64,000 nucleotides of DNA, taken from the NCBI RefSeq assembly GCF_902459465.1, contig NC_047070.1:13704656-13768655 (forward strand), read 5' to 3'. The stretch is from Asterias rubens (Eukaryota; Echinodermata; Asteroidea; Forcipulatida; Asteriidae). The translations under genes were made by a program, and so were the position numbers. Below the pieces are notes generated by a model, which ran no database searches, was not told the origin of the DNA, and saw only the letters and a list, made by a program, of their open reading frames with translations. Within the stretch, counting starts at the first letter, position 1. Every line of letters begins with the position of its first letter. Shown here in pieces: positions 1 to 18,165 of the stretch.

Positions 1-1044
1 ACAGGATGTGCTACGCAGCATGAATAGGAAACCGGAATATATCGACAGAAACAACTGTTTTGCGTAAATAAGTTTAATATATAAATGTTTATGTTTATCT
101 TGATAGTAAAGGTTTTATTTGGTTGCCACATCTATGATGATCATGTTTTCTTAACCAAAGGACAATTTTAAACCAAATATGTATTATTAGTCCGGAGATT
201 TAAAACAAATTAAGATCACAACAAAACAGTTTTTTACCGATTTTTTAAGAATTGGAAACGAATGATTCTATTTTTCCAAATTGAAAAACATGGCAATTGC
301 ACGCCAAACTACTTTATAGACAACCATCACCATTACATGTATTGTTAATTGGTTTAAACTCACTTAATTTGTCCTGCATTGCTTTAAAATGTTAAATGGT
401 TCTATGTTATTGCTGGTTTGCATGTCAGCATATCGGCATAATTGTCACCATACCTTGTCCATTTGATGTCCGGCGAACGTTTCCAAAATAAAAGTAACAA
501 TGAAAAATACATCCCTAACGCAGTTTTTTATTGTTTTTTGTTTATAATAGGTTCCGTAATTAGAAATTGTGTTCAATTTGTATTGATTATTCAAAGGTTC
601 AAGATTTACATTATGTGTTGTTTCACATCCCAATCTCGCTTCATTATTACCGACAGACAAGGAAAAAAAGAGAAAAAAACCAACGCATCAAGCATATTGA
701 ACACTACATTACAATGACGACAAAACCGAGGAGGCACAGCAATGGTACTCAAAATCAACATTGAAGTCCTAACAAAGGCAAACATAATACATACAGCATC
801 CTGACAAAAGAAATCACAATTAAAAAAATCATAATTAAACTTTACTCTCTGTTTATACAAGCCTGTTGCTATGGTACCAACCGACCACAGCAACACTCCA
901 CATGAAATTAAAATAAGAAATCAATTTCAAAAAAAGACGAATTGTAAGTCGTGTTTTATTTATGGAAAGGATGACTAACCATCATCTTGGGTTGTTACAG
1001 GTTAATGTATGATCAAAGTCCAATACATTTTAAAGTATATAGGA

Positions 1045-1375
1045 TTTGAGGCATTGCATGGTGAGGTATCAATATATATTTGGTTTGCGGTCACACCATG
1101 TGTGTATCTACTTGCCAGGTAGAGTTGTTCTTAGGGAACTGTCTTGCTTTATTATACTAACGTGGAGTAGATAATCGGAGGGTCGGGAGACTTCTCAGTT
1201 CTGAAAAGAACTGTCCTGTTTTTTAACTATTACCAGGGCGGATGGAATAGAAATTAGACTGGACTACTACTTTAGCTTGTAGGATCGTAATTAACTGTAC
1301 TGCCGCGGAGTCAGTTCTGAAATTGGTCTCAACGTTTCGACTAGCTTGCTCTAGTCATCGTCAGGAGACTGTCAT
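1045..1375 (-). repeat. Interspersed repeat with hammerhead-like ribozyme core
   Basis: The segment at 1045-1140 recurs at 61943-62045. On the minus strand, positions 1364-1331 read CTGACGA, then a 6-bp stem (GACTAG/CTAGTC) with a short loop, then GAAAC, which matches the conserved CUGANGA...GAAA core of hammerhead ribozymes. Such cores are known in Penelope-like retroelements. Related but weaker cores lie at about 17130-17175 and 58955-59000. Assignment to Penelope-like elements is inference, since no reverse transcriptase is present here. Confidence 0.4.
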
Positions 1376-2180
1376 ACATACATTTTAAAGTATCCTTTTT
1401 ATTTATTAACCCGATCATGTAGTCTAAGAGGTACACCAGTAATTAAGACCAGATGATTATAAATACATGTACGTGAGTTTGCAGGAATGATTAAGTAATC
1501 AGCCTTGGTGCTAAATAAATATGCAATGTAGTTATGTTAAGGTGCGGCAAGGCTGGGATTAGTTATCAATATTTTAGTTATTGTTTCATTTTATTTTTGG
1601 CCATCACAGCAAACACACATTGTTTGAATGTACAGTTATCAGTAATCATGTACACATATTTTATAATTGTTTTATATGAATATTGTCATTTCATTGCTGT
1701 GGTGACGGAATAAAAAGATTATTTATTTAAATAAAAATGAATGATCAATGAAATAGTATTTGAAACTGCTTGGTGGATATTTATTACAAAGCAAAATGTT
1801 TGTTGTAACACCACGATGTTATGTGTACATCAATTATATTATCTCTTCGGGATGCCGTGAAAGAATTAAGAATTACCATTAGATGCCTATATCATGTTTC
1901 CAGATAAATATATATACAGATAAATCAATAATTTGGGGTGAGCAACTTCAATATTACTAGAGCGGGAATTTATCTGCGGCACAATTTCGTGCGTGAGTGT
2001 TATTTATTTATATACATTGTATTTATCTATATATTTTAGTCCTTAGGACACTGCAATAAAACGAGCAGAGGCCGTCCAGGGAAAGGCAAAGGAAAACATT
2101 TCATAACAAACTTAGAGGTTCGAGGTTTAAATCCAACTCTGTAAGGTTTTTTAAACCAAAGTTGACTTTATGTATCCAGA

Positions 2181-2334
2181 GGTCGATTTCACAAAGAGTC
2201 TTATCTAGAGTTAGGACGAGTAACTCGTCTTAACTTAGGATTAATCTGTAAGTCCGCATGCTACAGTGCAGGCTTGGGACTCGTCCTAAGTCATAAGATT
2301 AGTCTTAAGTTAGGAAGAGTTTTGTGAAATCGAC
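2181..2334. mobile_element. Miniature inverted-repeat element (GGTCGATTTCACAAAGAG family)
   Basis: The ends are inverted copies of GTCGATTTCACAAAGAG and the interior is a set of TTAGGAC/GTCCTAA palindromic words. Related copies occur at 53541-53728 and 62964-63098, and a terminal fragment lies near 48904-48920. There is no coding capacity, so it is a typical non-autonomous DNA element. Confidence 0.7.
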
Positions 2335-2992
2335 GGCTGTCCGGGAAAATAATATGAGTGTTGAACGTGTGCATCGCCATTTTTTTTTACCCAAAGTTGA
2401 TTTATATGTTTATACTTAGTGAGGAAAAATGCCGCGAAAATTTAACGCTGTTTGCGGCCCATGAACAGTCAAATTGCGTCCTGTGATCATGACAATGCTG
2501 GTGAGGTCACCACGTCTAACCAACAATTACATTTTCCCCTTCATTTTGAAACTTTTAGAGAGATGGGGGGAGAAAGTCACATCGGGTACCACATGATTGT
2601 TCTATATACTTTCCCTTCTGGTTTATGACTAAAAAACAAATAAATAAATAAATAGATAAACGAATAAATGTGATTTTGTTCATATACATGTACTGCCACT
2701 ACCTTTTACTCAAGTTTACCAAAAGAATATCTCATTTGCCATTTGGGTAAATTAGACATTTTTATTAATTTCATAACTAATGAAAAAGTGGTATAATATC
2801 AGATACGGAATATTGCTAGCCTAAGTTGGACCCCTCCGCACTGACGTCCTAACAGGGCTAGTAGAATATTGCAGAGTTGTAATGTTATTAAAAATGACCA
2901 AAACATGAATTTGGTTCAAACTGACCAATTAACACCCTCATTAATACTCCAGTACATGTATACTTGAATGACAAATGTATAGGCCTACTCAC

Positions 2993-3172
2993 CATAGCAT
3001 TGGAAAAGTTGAGAGCAGCGAGTGTTGCAATCACATACCACCGGCTCCTGTACGCTACGTACGGGTGTTTAACACCATCCTCAACACCGTCATCCCCGGT
3101 GTGGTAATTCAACACACCCTGTCCGTTCTTCTTGTCAAATGAAGATGCTAGAGGAATGTCGCCGGTCGACAT
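2993..3172 (-). CDS. First coding exon of an SLC49/FLVCR-like MFS transporter (partial gene)
   Basis: This exon encodes 60 residues: a hydrophilic N-terminal tail, then YRSRWYVIATLAALNFSNAM, which resembles the start of transmembrane helix 1 in the SLC49 branch of the major facilitator superfamily (FLVCR1/2, SLC49A3, SLC49A4), where an R-W-[YF]-V...SNA pattern precedes the first helix. The exon ends exactly at ATG followed by a consensus donor GTGAGT (2992-2987 on the minus strand), phase 0. The start Met at 3172 is the first in frame. Remaining exons must lie left of the window, as none was found in 1-2990. Family members move small molecules such as choline or haem across membranes, but the substrate cannot be told from this exon. 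Confidence is moderate because only one exon is visible. Confidence 0.5.
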
Positions 3173-3675
3173 GTCGAATCACTCTGCCTATAACCAACAC
3201 ACAGTTGCCCAAAATATTTCTGGTGTGTTTACGGAAAACACTGGCTTAAAGAACATACAACTCGTTTGTAGACACCGTGAGACAACGTTGTAGACACACT
3301 ATGTTTTAATGACATGTAAACACAGTAGTATACGAAACCACGTGCAATCGGTATAGCAGTACAATTTATGAATGATCACACAATCAGCCACTCCCAGTTT
3401 TATGATCTTTTGACAAACCGTTTCGAATACTCTCTTCTGAAACTTCGACATAAATAAATATGGCCTACTCTAACGTACATGTATTGTACCGTAGTGCCAC
3501 GCTTTACTGAAGTACCAGAATAACAACTTACAAACGAATTCTTTGTTACTTTATGAATGGAAGCCAAACAGACCCGAGAGTAGGTGTAGCCTTATATCAA
3601 GGTCTCAGTCACCACCTGCATGGGTTGCGTGTGTACAACGAGAGAAGACTAGTGTTTACTAATAATATTGACCAA

Positions 3676-3804
3676 GGCCGTGTCCGAAACGGCGACTTCG
3701 GCTACAGCTACGGATAGATCGCGCGCGTCTGCCTATTCTTCAACACTGGTCGACGCGCTGATCTAGACGTAGCTGGAGCCGAAGTCGTCGTTTCGGACAC
3801 GGCC
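3676..3804. mobile_element. Miniature inverted-repeat element (GGCCGTGTCCGAAACG ends)
   Basis: The element is about 130 bp, and its two ends are inverted copies of GGCCGTGTCCGAAACG-ACGACTTCGGC. A diverged relative with GGC...TTTCGAAA...GGCTTCGGCTT ends is at 22763-22933. It is non-coding. Confidence 0.75.
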
Positions 3805-4085
3805 TAAGGTTTCGGTCGACACCATGTAATGATAATCTCTAAATGAGTTGGGCGGTTCTGAAGAACTGTAGGTTTCAACTCGACGTTTCATGCACCGATG
3901 CACCGTTTGGGGTCGATTTGACCCGATTGAATGGTCCAAATCACACAATACAATTTTGCCGCATTGCTAAATGTAAGAACGCGTCCCCAAAGCAACAAGG
4001 CTACAACGTAAGGCTACACTGTCAGGCAACAATTCTAAGGCTACGGTCCGAGGCATGCATATCATTTGAATAATATAGTTATTAA

Positions 4086-4427
4086 GGGTCTATGTACTTG
4101 TTGTAGGACAAAAAACACAATGTCCACAGATTTACACTAAACTTACACAGTTTGAAGATATGATCATAGAAAGCTTCCTTGAAAATATTACGTACTGAGG
4201 TGCTGTAGTTTTTGAGAATTGAGTAAAACAATGTCATGAAAATAATTTTCGTCTCTGTGATCTTGAGACGAAAATTATTTTAGCATGTCAAAGCTTTTTT
4301 TCATGACATTGTTTTACTCATTTCTCAAAATATTTTTAAGGTACACTTTCTACTATCATTATCTTCAAACGGTGTAAGTTTGGTGTAAATCTGTAGACAT
4401 TGTGTTTTGTGTTACAAAAAGTACCCA
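4086..4427. mobile_element. Fold-back miniature element, about 340 bp
   Basis: The two halves are inverted copies over nearly the whole length. The outer part carries ACACAATGTCCACAGATTTAC and its complement, and the centre carries GACGAAAATTATTTT arms around 4246-4280. Related single-copy blocks (ACAGATTTA..., GAAGCTTCC.TT.AAATATT) occur at 28240-28545, 52320-52410 and 61320-61400. It is non-coding. Confidence 0.75.
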
Positions 4428-4888
4428 AATCCACACTCATCATCAGCGTGAGTTACTATTAATTTTGTGTACTCAGATGTTGTTTACTCCCACTCCATCG
4501 AGGAACCACGCACATGTCTGCTTAACTGACAAGAGTGAATTAATGAGTAGTCTATGTAAACAACGCAAACAGTAATATGCTAATTGGACAGCTGTTTTAT
4601 GCCACGTTTTACTAGAGTCAAATAATTGTAATCACTTTGTAGCAATGAAAATGGCAAACCCCAAACCATGTAATATACAAACAAGCATTAACCCATAGTT
4701 AATAAATGGGATAAAAACATAAGGGACAGCCTACAGAGTCTACTCTTGACTCAAGTCCCAATCCCGTGCCATCGGCAGAAAACTATTGTTATGTGATTCT
4801 CTACATTCCCAACCTGTTCCGCACACGGGACAGTGACTTAACGATCCCGTATGTTGCCTGAAAAATATTTTCATTCTCGGGACCACAA

Positions 4889-5013
4889 TGGGAAACTTTG
4901 GGACGCTAGGTGGCAGCAGACTTATCAGGTAAATTTCCATTGTTTACGTAGTTCTGAGCGTGCGCACATTACCGAGAACAATGGATTTTACCTGGTAAAT
5001 CTGCTGCCACCAA
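4889..5013. mobile_element. Hairpin MITE, 145-bp family (right end missing)
   Basis: It carries GCTAGGTGGCAGCAGACTTA near the left end and the complementary GTAAATCTGCTGCCACC near the right end, with ATTGTTTACGTAGTTCTGAGC in the loop region. The last 20 or so bases of the right terminus, present in the copies at 7819-7962 and 24931-25076, are absent here where the next repeat begins. Confidence 0.8.
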
Positions 5014-5014
5014 G

Positions 5015-5300
5015 TCAACATATGCATAAAATTATAAATCTGTGAAAATTTGAGCTCGATTGGTCGTCGGAGTTGCGAGATAACTATGAAAGAGAAAAAA
5101 AAACACCCTTGTCACACGAAGTTGTGTGCTTTCAGATGTTTAGGTCTCGAAATCGAATTCGTGGGAAATTACTCCACTTCAGAGGGAGCCGTTTCTCACA
5201 ATGTTTCATACTACCAACCTCTCGCATCAACTCGTTACCAAGTTCGGTTTTATGCTAATAATTATTTTGAGTAATTCCCAATATTGTCCACTGCCTTTAA
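5015..5300 (+). mobile_element. TTAA-MITE copy 1 (5' truncated)
   Basis: This is the 3' three quarters of the commonest repeat in the window. The full element is about 380 bp, begins TTAAAGGCAGTGGACACTAT and ends with the inverse ATAGTGTCCACTGCCTTTAA, so it has roughly 28-bp terminal inverted repeats and TTAA at both ends. This copy ends ATATTGTCCACTGCCTTTAA at 5300 and abuts the preceding hairpin element. Confidence 0.8.
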
Positions 5301-6102
5301 CCAATTTTCTCTCAACTCGTCAACAAGGGGTTTATTTGGTTTTGGTTACCACAAAGTCGTTCTCATCAATTCAGTTATTGACGTGTCTTGTTGATCTATC
5401 TTGCAAATGTACAACATCAAACAGTTCTTCTTCTGAACATCTCATGAAATAATCTTCCATAATGGACATACTATCTTCAAGTGGTCTAATCACAATCCAC
5501 GGTCTCAGAAACACGGCTCACTTGATCCTAAGAACAACTTTATTGATCGGTAAAGCCCAACGACACACATCCCTCACCCACACACCAACGTCTTGTAGTG
5601 AGTAGAAGCATTGCAAGGTAGCCACAGGGACTTGAAGGCACGGACTGTATTGTACCATGTTGTGTGGCTTCTATGAAGAAGGATGCAAGGAACCTGCTTA
5701 ACAGAAATAGATAATCGATTAGAGAAGATGTACAAAGAATGCTAGAAGATAGGTCTACGGTTATAAGGCAGTCAGCTTTCGAGTTATGTGACTAAGACTT
5801 CTACGAGTCAGCTTTCTCACGTCGCTGTTTAAAAAAACCTCTTGATTGGAATTGATTCGGGCATTTGATGAGGCAATGTATGTGGAATAAGAACGATTTG
5901 TTTAAAAGCTACTAGCAGACATCGTGTTAGCAAATAATAAGAACGTGGTCGTCTAAACTTGTCGTGAGATACTTTGCGTTGACATGGATATATAATGGAG
6001 AATTCATTCCTCGGGAACACCAAAGACTGATCTAGTCTCACGAAGTAAATTCAGCTTTTGATGTGAACTTATTTCTCTTGGTGTTAGATCCATTGCCTAA
6101 AC
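5301..6102. other. Intergenic, no gene seen
   Basis: No coding exon or RNA gene was recognised. A possible splice acceptor (TTGGTGTTAG at about 6078-6087) lies 16 bases before the ATG of the next open frame and may end a 5'UTR intron. Confidence 0.4.
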
Positions 6103-6630
6103 ATGTCGTTTAGTAAGAAGACGCCCAATCCAGCGTTGACTCTGAAAAACAGCGGCAGCTACGGGAAACTTCCCAGTGATGCTATCGTTGGTCTAGACCG
6201 CCGGGATCTCCCGCCTAGCTTACGGCGTAAAGGGAACGGATTGAACACTAGTCCTGCCCGTCAGGTTCCATCTTACATGCAAGGAACTCAGACATCACAA
6301 CGGAAGGACTTGGGGATGAATGTGAAGAGATTGACCAAGCCAGCAGAGATCAAGGAAGAGCATGAAGACCTCGAACTGAAGGGATACGGTGCACCAACGA
6401 AGCTACCAGCGTTCTACCAGAACTCACAACAACCGAAGCAAGGACCTTCTCAGCCTGGACATGTTTCAAATGTAACACCTCAGAAATCTACAACAGCTTA
6501 CGTACCGTTAGAGGTCGGCAAATCACGACAGGTCACAGCAAAAGAGTTGACTCAAATCAACAAGTCTTGCCGGTATGTGAGGCGCAAGGGTAGCTTGGTC
6601 GATCCACCATCTTTCTACTACAAACGATGA
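6103..6630 (+). CDS. Uncharacterised intronless protein, 175 aa
   Basis: This is an uninterrupted frame of 175 codons with start ATG at 6103 (context AAACATGTC) and stop TGA at 6628. The product is strongly basic and rich in Lys, Arg, Ser, Pro and Gln. It has no signal peptide, no membrane segment and only two Cys, and composition suggests largely disordered protein. The C-terminus is the most distinctive part (SCRYVRRKGSLVDPPSFYYKR region, residues 153-175). Codon use looks like real coding sequence, and this is the only unspliced frame of this length in the window without a repeat explanation. I do not recognise the family. A possible 5'UTR splice acceptor precedes the ATG. It could be a small cytoskeletal or ciliary accessory protein, but nothing in the sequence proves that. 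Confidence 0.6.
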   Translation: MSFSKKTPNPALTLKNSGSYGKLPSDAIVGLDRRDLPPSLRRKGNGLNTSPARQVPSYMQGTQTSQRKDLGMNVKRLTKPAEIKEEHEDLELKGYGAPTKLPAFYQNSQQPKQGPSQPGHVSNVTPQKSTTAYVPLEVGKSRQVTAKELTQINKSCRYVRRKGSLVDPPSFYYKR

Positions 6631-6699
6631 GGAGGAACAAGATGGCTGGATGATGAAGATGTTGGACTTTGATTTGAATAGATTAAGTAGTTTGCTTAT

Positions 6700-7071
6700 T
6701 AAAGGAACATTACATAATTGGTAAGAAAGAAAAAGACTCGCCTAAGATCACAGATTTACATCAAACTTATGGTCTAATGATGATGATAATAGAAAACATG
6801 CGAAATATTTGTGTCTGAAATTTCATAGTTGATGAGAAACAAATCAAACTAAGTTCCCATTTGGAGTTTATCGCTCAGTGAGCGTTGTATTTATTTTTGT
6901 TTGCATCGATGTCATGCAAAATGTGTAATCGGCTTTTCACTATCTTCTTGTGACCCAGATGGCCGATCTCAAACTTCTACAGGTTTGTCAGTCATGGTGG
7001 ATAACATAAAGTGCTTACGCTTCCAGCAACAGTTTTGTTATACAAAAAACAATTCTGTAATGTTCCATTAA
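6700..7071. mobile_element. Miniature inverted-repeat element (AAAGGAACATTAC ends)
   Basis: It starts AAAGGAACATTACATAATTG and ends with the inverse CAATTCTGTAATGTTCC. The length is about 370 bp. An internal block, ACAGATTTACATCAAACTT, is shared with the fold-back family at 4086-4427. It lies just 3' of the 175-aa gene and could contribute to its 3'UTR. Confidence 0.65.
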
Positions 7072-7432
7072 ATATTAGAACTTGATATCGTATTGATTGT
7101 ACTAACGATTTAATTAGGGATGCTTCACTTTTGACCAATTTAAACTTGATGAAGTTTGACTTGATGAAACAAATAGTGTTACCTCGAAGCTCTCTTTGCG
7201 ATTCTCAAAGCGAAAGGCAAAACTGTGGTTTAGCGTAATATTGTCAAAACTGTGAAAGTTGTTTCTGCAGCTTTAATGTTGTTCGTGCACTGCAAAAAAG
7301 GGATGTTCATTTTGTCAACAGGGTGTTGTCACAAAGATACTCACAAGAGAGAATCAAAAGTAACACAATACGGTGTTAAAATGACACAAATTCTGCTGCC
7401 AGAGTCATTTAAGTGTTTTTTTAACAACCTTT

Positions 7433-7676
7433 ACACTCTAAAAACTCCCGGGTTAGAATTGACTCGAATTTTGGTCCCAGGTGGCCAAACCCATATCTGG
7501 GTCTGTTTGACCCAGAATCCGTGTCATTGTGACCAGAAATTTTGTTAAAAGCAGGGCTTTTTACACGGATTCCGGGAGACATTGACACGGATTCTGAGTC
7601 AAACTGACCCAGAAATAGGTCTGGCCCCCTGGGACCAAAATCCGAGTCAATTCTAACCCGGGAGTTTTAGAGTGTA
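7433..7676. mobile_element. Near-perfect palindromic element, 244 bp
   Basis: It begins ACACTCTAAAAACTCCCGGG and ends with the inverse CCCGGGAGTTTTAGAGTGT. Arms of about 105 bases match (GAATTGACTCGAATTTTGGT opposite ACCAAAATCCGAGTCAATTC). A strongly decayed relative lies around 13980-14175. The two open frames read through it are mirror translations of the arms, not genes. Confidence 0.85.
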
Positions 7677-7818
7677 TCGTGATAGTTTGATGTCTTTCTT
7701 TTAATCTAAGTATGTGAAAACACCCCAGTTTTTGCAGTGTGCGACCGTCTAGTGTAAACATTCAAGCACGTCATTTTTGTTTGTGATGATTATATAACAA
7801 GGAAAAGACGATTCAGAA

Positions 7819-7962
7819 TGGGAGACTTTCTGGGACGATAGAGGGCAGCAGACTTACCGGGTAAATCCATTGTTCTCAGAATTATGCGCATGTTCAGAAC
7901 TACGTAAACAATGGAAATTTACCCGGTATGTCTGCTGCCGCCTAGCGTTGGAAAGTCTCCTA
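7819..7962. mobile_element. Hairpin MITE, 145-bp family (complete copy)
   Basis: The termini are TGGGAGACTTTC and GAAAGTCTCCTA. The inner arms are GGCAGCAGACTTACCGGG and CCCGGTATGTCTGCTGCC. The loop is in the opposite orientation to the copies at 4889 and 24931, as expected for a palindromic element. Confidence 0.8.
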
Positions 7963-10571
7963 TTGGCGTGTAAACAATAATAAACCACGTGGTATTTTGG
8001 TTGGTATCCTTTAAGCGTTTCAACTCTACATCACTGCTCTTGTACCCGCTATTTCATAAAGCTGTTAAGCTACAAAAAATACCATGCTTTAAAATATACT
8101 AACCCGAAGTTGACTCAGAATGGAATGGTACAATCCGAGTCCCTAAATGGGAAGCACGCGTATTGTAAGGACATCTTCGGCAAGAATAAGACTTTACTCC
8201 TTTGTTAAATTACAGTTTATGTATTTTGTGAACTGGTTTTTATTAGGCTTGCAACTGCTTTGCAACATTCATATATTGAGCAGTATTCCAAAATTTGGGT
8301 CTTAAGTTAAACATTTTAACTTAATATTGTCAAAGTTATGACGCTAATTGTTTACGTTGGGCACACCATGTGACATGATTGCTTAAGGAAACTGGAAGTG
8401 GTATTTTCTAAGTAGATTATTTGAACTAATGCGAAATGCAATGAAACGGGCTTCTAAGGATGGGGGTCAATTCATAATTGTTGCGTTATGAACTAATTAG
8501 TGTTTTTGCCGAGACAGCTACGGGTTAACGATATTAATATTGACATAATTAAAAGTCGTATTTTCTGTAGGCACTTAGGCCTAATCATAATTGTGTGTGT
8601 GTGTGTGTGTTCAATTTGGTTTGTGTAACAGGATCTTACCTCACCGTTATTCCATCTGCTTGTTATTGACACACTATTATCATACCATCCTAATTGACCA
8701 TGTTTATCCAAGACTTATAATGACCATACAATGTATCGTACCTTACGAAGTATTAAAATCTTGCTACTGCCACCCGTTGATGTTTAACCTCTCCTTGAAC
8801 TTGTACGTGTGTATGATTTGGAGCTAGTTCAAGCAGGTTTTCTACTTCAATCCATGGACGTACATATCATTCCATCACTGCTCCTTTATATAGGCCTACT
8901 TTCATGCAGACTCGATTTGCGTTGTTGAGATCACCGGCGACTGACTTCAAAATCAACCAGAAATATGTAAAAAAAATGGCTGCACACTTAAGACAAATAA
9001 GTATATTATTCACACTCCTATTCTCATATTATACAAATACACATGATTACGTTTTCTCCCATTTCTCGATGTATTGGTGTGCACTTTCAACATTATGCAT
9101 AAAACAAGAAAGAAACTGATGGCATTTCAAACTTTGGATTAAAGGAAACGTATACATTTGTTTTCTTTTTAAACAGGTCGATTGCTTTAACTTTAAATAG
9201 TTGTAGATATGAACAATGCAACAAGCCTGTGAAAATTTCATTTCAAAAGATGGAAGCCTTTTTTTTCCTTTTTTTTCTTTCTCTTTTTAGATATCAACGA
9301 AAACCAGGAGCAGATATTCTTATTTCCACACAGGAAGAATAATCAGTAATACGAATAAACAATAATTATGAGAAACGTTTCATGCACAAACGTACCTCAT
9401 ATTTATTCCCTTTCTCTATTCCACATTCCTTTAGGGAATCACCAGCCGTAGTGCTACTTACACTACAGTTAAGTTTGTACGGCCATTGATTTTTAGAGTA
9501 ATTACCAATTGTACATCCTACAACAGTGATATCATTCAGAAACTTTCGAAATGTTGGCTACTTCCGTTTTACAATGAAAAATATTTGCATTGACATGAAA
9601 AATACAGCTCTTTAATGCTTTAATAAGATAAAAGAACTATCTTAACTTCAATCAATTATATAAGACCACATTGGTAGCCATTTTAAAACCGTTCCCGATC
9701 GTCTGGTATCCTTGTTGTTCATATGCCATAGATTGTTGTCGAATGAACTGACTATCAAGCCAAACAAAACTTTGCCCTTTTAATTATAAAACAGTAACAG
9801 GTTGTGTCAGTCTTTGGGATAAAGAAGATTAATATCCCCGTTATCTTATTAATCTCTAATGGGATTTAAGTCAGTTACGCCCTTGATATGAAAGGCTTGG
9901 TTTGTTAGGCAAGTGTATTGACCGTGCAAGTTACTGATGGTAACGGATGTCAAGTAACAGAAGAGCAACACATATAAACATACGGTAAGAATTTCTCCGT
10001 TTCTGAGTTGCAGAATTTGAACAAAATATATTGACAAAAAAAAGTCGAACTACTCTACTTTTTGATTTGATTAGTTGAGAAGGGGGATGTGTTTGTTAGC
10101 TAGTATGTAACTACACTTTGTGCTTATCAGAGATCAACACAGTTGGTCGTTTACCTTAAACCCTATTCCCAAATGTTTTGATTCTAAATAACAAAATTAA
10201 TAAATTAAGGATATCCTGATTCGTTCCTGTCTATATTACAGTGAAAAATTAAAGAATGTAAACTTATTCGTGTAAATGAAATATGTTCGTGATAACTTGG
10301 ACATAAAGATGTGCTCAACCATGATAATGGTAATAATTTAATTTTCCTCTCTCGGAAACCCCATCATAAACCACAATAACTTAAACAGTTGCACATTCTT
10401 CGAAGATAGGCCTACATTAAGCGTTTATTTCGTTTTTGCTTTCATGTTGATGATTGTCATCAAACAAAGACATTACATCTTAGGAAGCAATTCCTTCCCC
10501 GTTCTTAATCTCTTTGCTTTACTCAACCTTATACAGAACCTGTTCAAAACATGCCCTCTCTTATACTTTAG
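7963..10571. other. Intergenic, upstream of protease gene 1
   Basis: No coding exon was recognised. It contains a short (TG)n run at about 8591-8612 and AT-rich DNA. A TATATA-like word sits near 8884, but no initiator or exon could be tied to it. If protease gene 1 has a 5'UTR exon like gene 2, it should lie in here; I could not locate it. Confidence 0.4.
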
Positions 10572-10587
10572 ATAACAAGCCTTCACG

Positions 10588-16981
<6,394 letters not shown>

Positions 16982-17099
16982 ATTCATCAAGGTCAAACTA
17001 CCAATATAAATGCAATTTTGAATGGATTATAATAATTAATTTAGCTGCACCTTACTAGCATTTGGATCGACCACGAGTTTAGTAAACAAAATTAGAGTA

Positions 17100-17245
17100 A
17101 CTGGTATTTAAACAAAAACCTGCTCTCTCCGGAAGACGACCAGAGCATACCGATCGAAACGTCGAGTTGAAACCAATGGTTCTTTTCAGAACCACCCCAA
17201 CTCATTAGAGACAGTCATTACATGGTGTTACCGCAAACATTTCCA
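17100..17245 (+). repeat. Penelope-like repeat remnant with degraded hammerhead-like core
   Basis: GGAAGACGACCAGAGCATAC...GATCGAAACGTCGAG resembles CUGANGA, stem II, GAAAC with mismatches. GGTTCTTTTCAGAACCA follows and is shared with 22050-22070 and 58846-58870. It lies downstream of the protease gene 1 stop. Confidence 0.35.
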
Positions 17246-18109
17246 TAACAAACTGTTATGTTTTTTGCCCGAACTTTTTTGCAATTTCAGTAAAATATAT
17301 AAATCTGTCTATGAACGATTGTATTGTGTGCCTTCCGTTTATGCTTGGCTTTTAGAAAAGCAAAAGTTAGAGCGGAAATAGTATTTCCTTAAAGAATAAT
17401 GTTGTATGCATACTGTGCTTATTCTTCAACCTCCAAAAAAGCTCATTAATAAACTAGAAGCTCATAGACATTGTAGTTGAAATTTATTCCAGTTTGACTT
17501 TTTGACGTTTGGTTTCTTATCGCATTAAATGACTTGAGCGGTACAATAAACGAGACTGGTTGACTTAGTTTCGAAAACGCCTGCTGTTGATTATCTTCTA
17601 CTTACTAATGGAACGAGAATAAACATTTAGATTATAAAATAGAATTTTGTGACGATGAGTTAATTTTGAGTGATTTTGTTAATCAACATAATCGAGTAAT
17701 AAACTACAAGGAAAACTGATTGGATATTAACCTTAAGTTACTTAAAATGTATGCAGTCAGTGTCCCCTGTATAGTTTTGACTTTTGAACCTTTGATATAA
17801 CAGTCGCATCCCCTTAAGGCGATCTTCTGGCTGCCGCTCCCAGGTTGTATCGCAACTTGGGTATAATCCCTGGCTGTACGGATGGTTCTGTGACGGTAAT
17901 GGTGACATTTGGTGTCATCTGCGCATGCGTCGGCTTTGAGGACGGTCGTCCCTCAACTTCTACGACACTACTTGGAATGAATCCGCACTGTGCTAAAAAC
18001 GGCAAAGTTTGGCTGAAAACTACTTATACTGTCGCAGAACCATCCGTCGTCGCCCACGAAAACTACCTATATAATGACAACACAAAAAAGGATGCCCAAT
18101 ATACGGCAA

Positions 18110-18165
18110 AATCAGTCGGTAGAGCGGATGTTGGAGGTCGAAGGTTCAAGTTCCGCCCTTGTCAC
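18110..18165 (+). repeat. tRNA-like promoter boxes, probable SINE head fragment
   Basis: GGTAGAGCGGATGTTGG resembles an A box, and GGTTCAAGTTCCG about 15 bases later resembles a B box. There is no intact cloverleaf acceptor stem, so this is a tRNA-derived fragment rather than a tRNA gene. Confidence 0.35.

Larger units (their letters stand above)
1..2980. other. Gene-poor left flank (intron 1 of the SLC49-like gene)
   Basis: No convincing coding exon was seen on either strand. Short open frames here are AT-rich, lack domain signatures and are not bounded by good splice sites. Because the transporter exon at 2993-3172 is on the minus strand with a splice donor pointing left, this stretch is most simply its first intron. 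It contains a Penelope-like repeat remnant with a hammerhead-like core (about 1045-1375) and one inverted-repeat miniature element (2181-2334). Confidence 0.5.

Noticed and set aside
7252..7761. Two frames sharing the peptide KTPGLELTRILVPGGQT
   Set aside because: The shared peptide is read from the two arms of the palindromic element at 7433-7676, not from paralogous genes.
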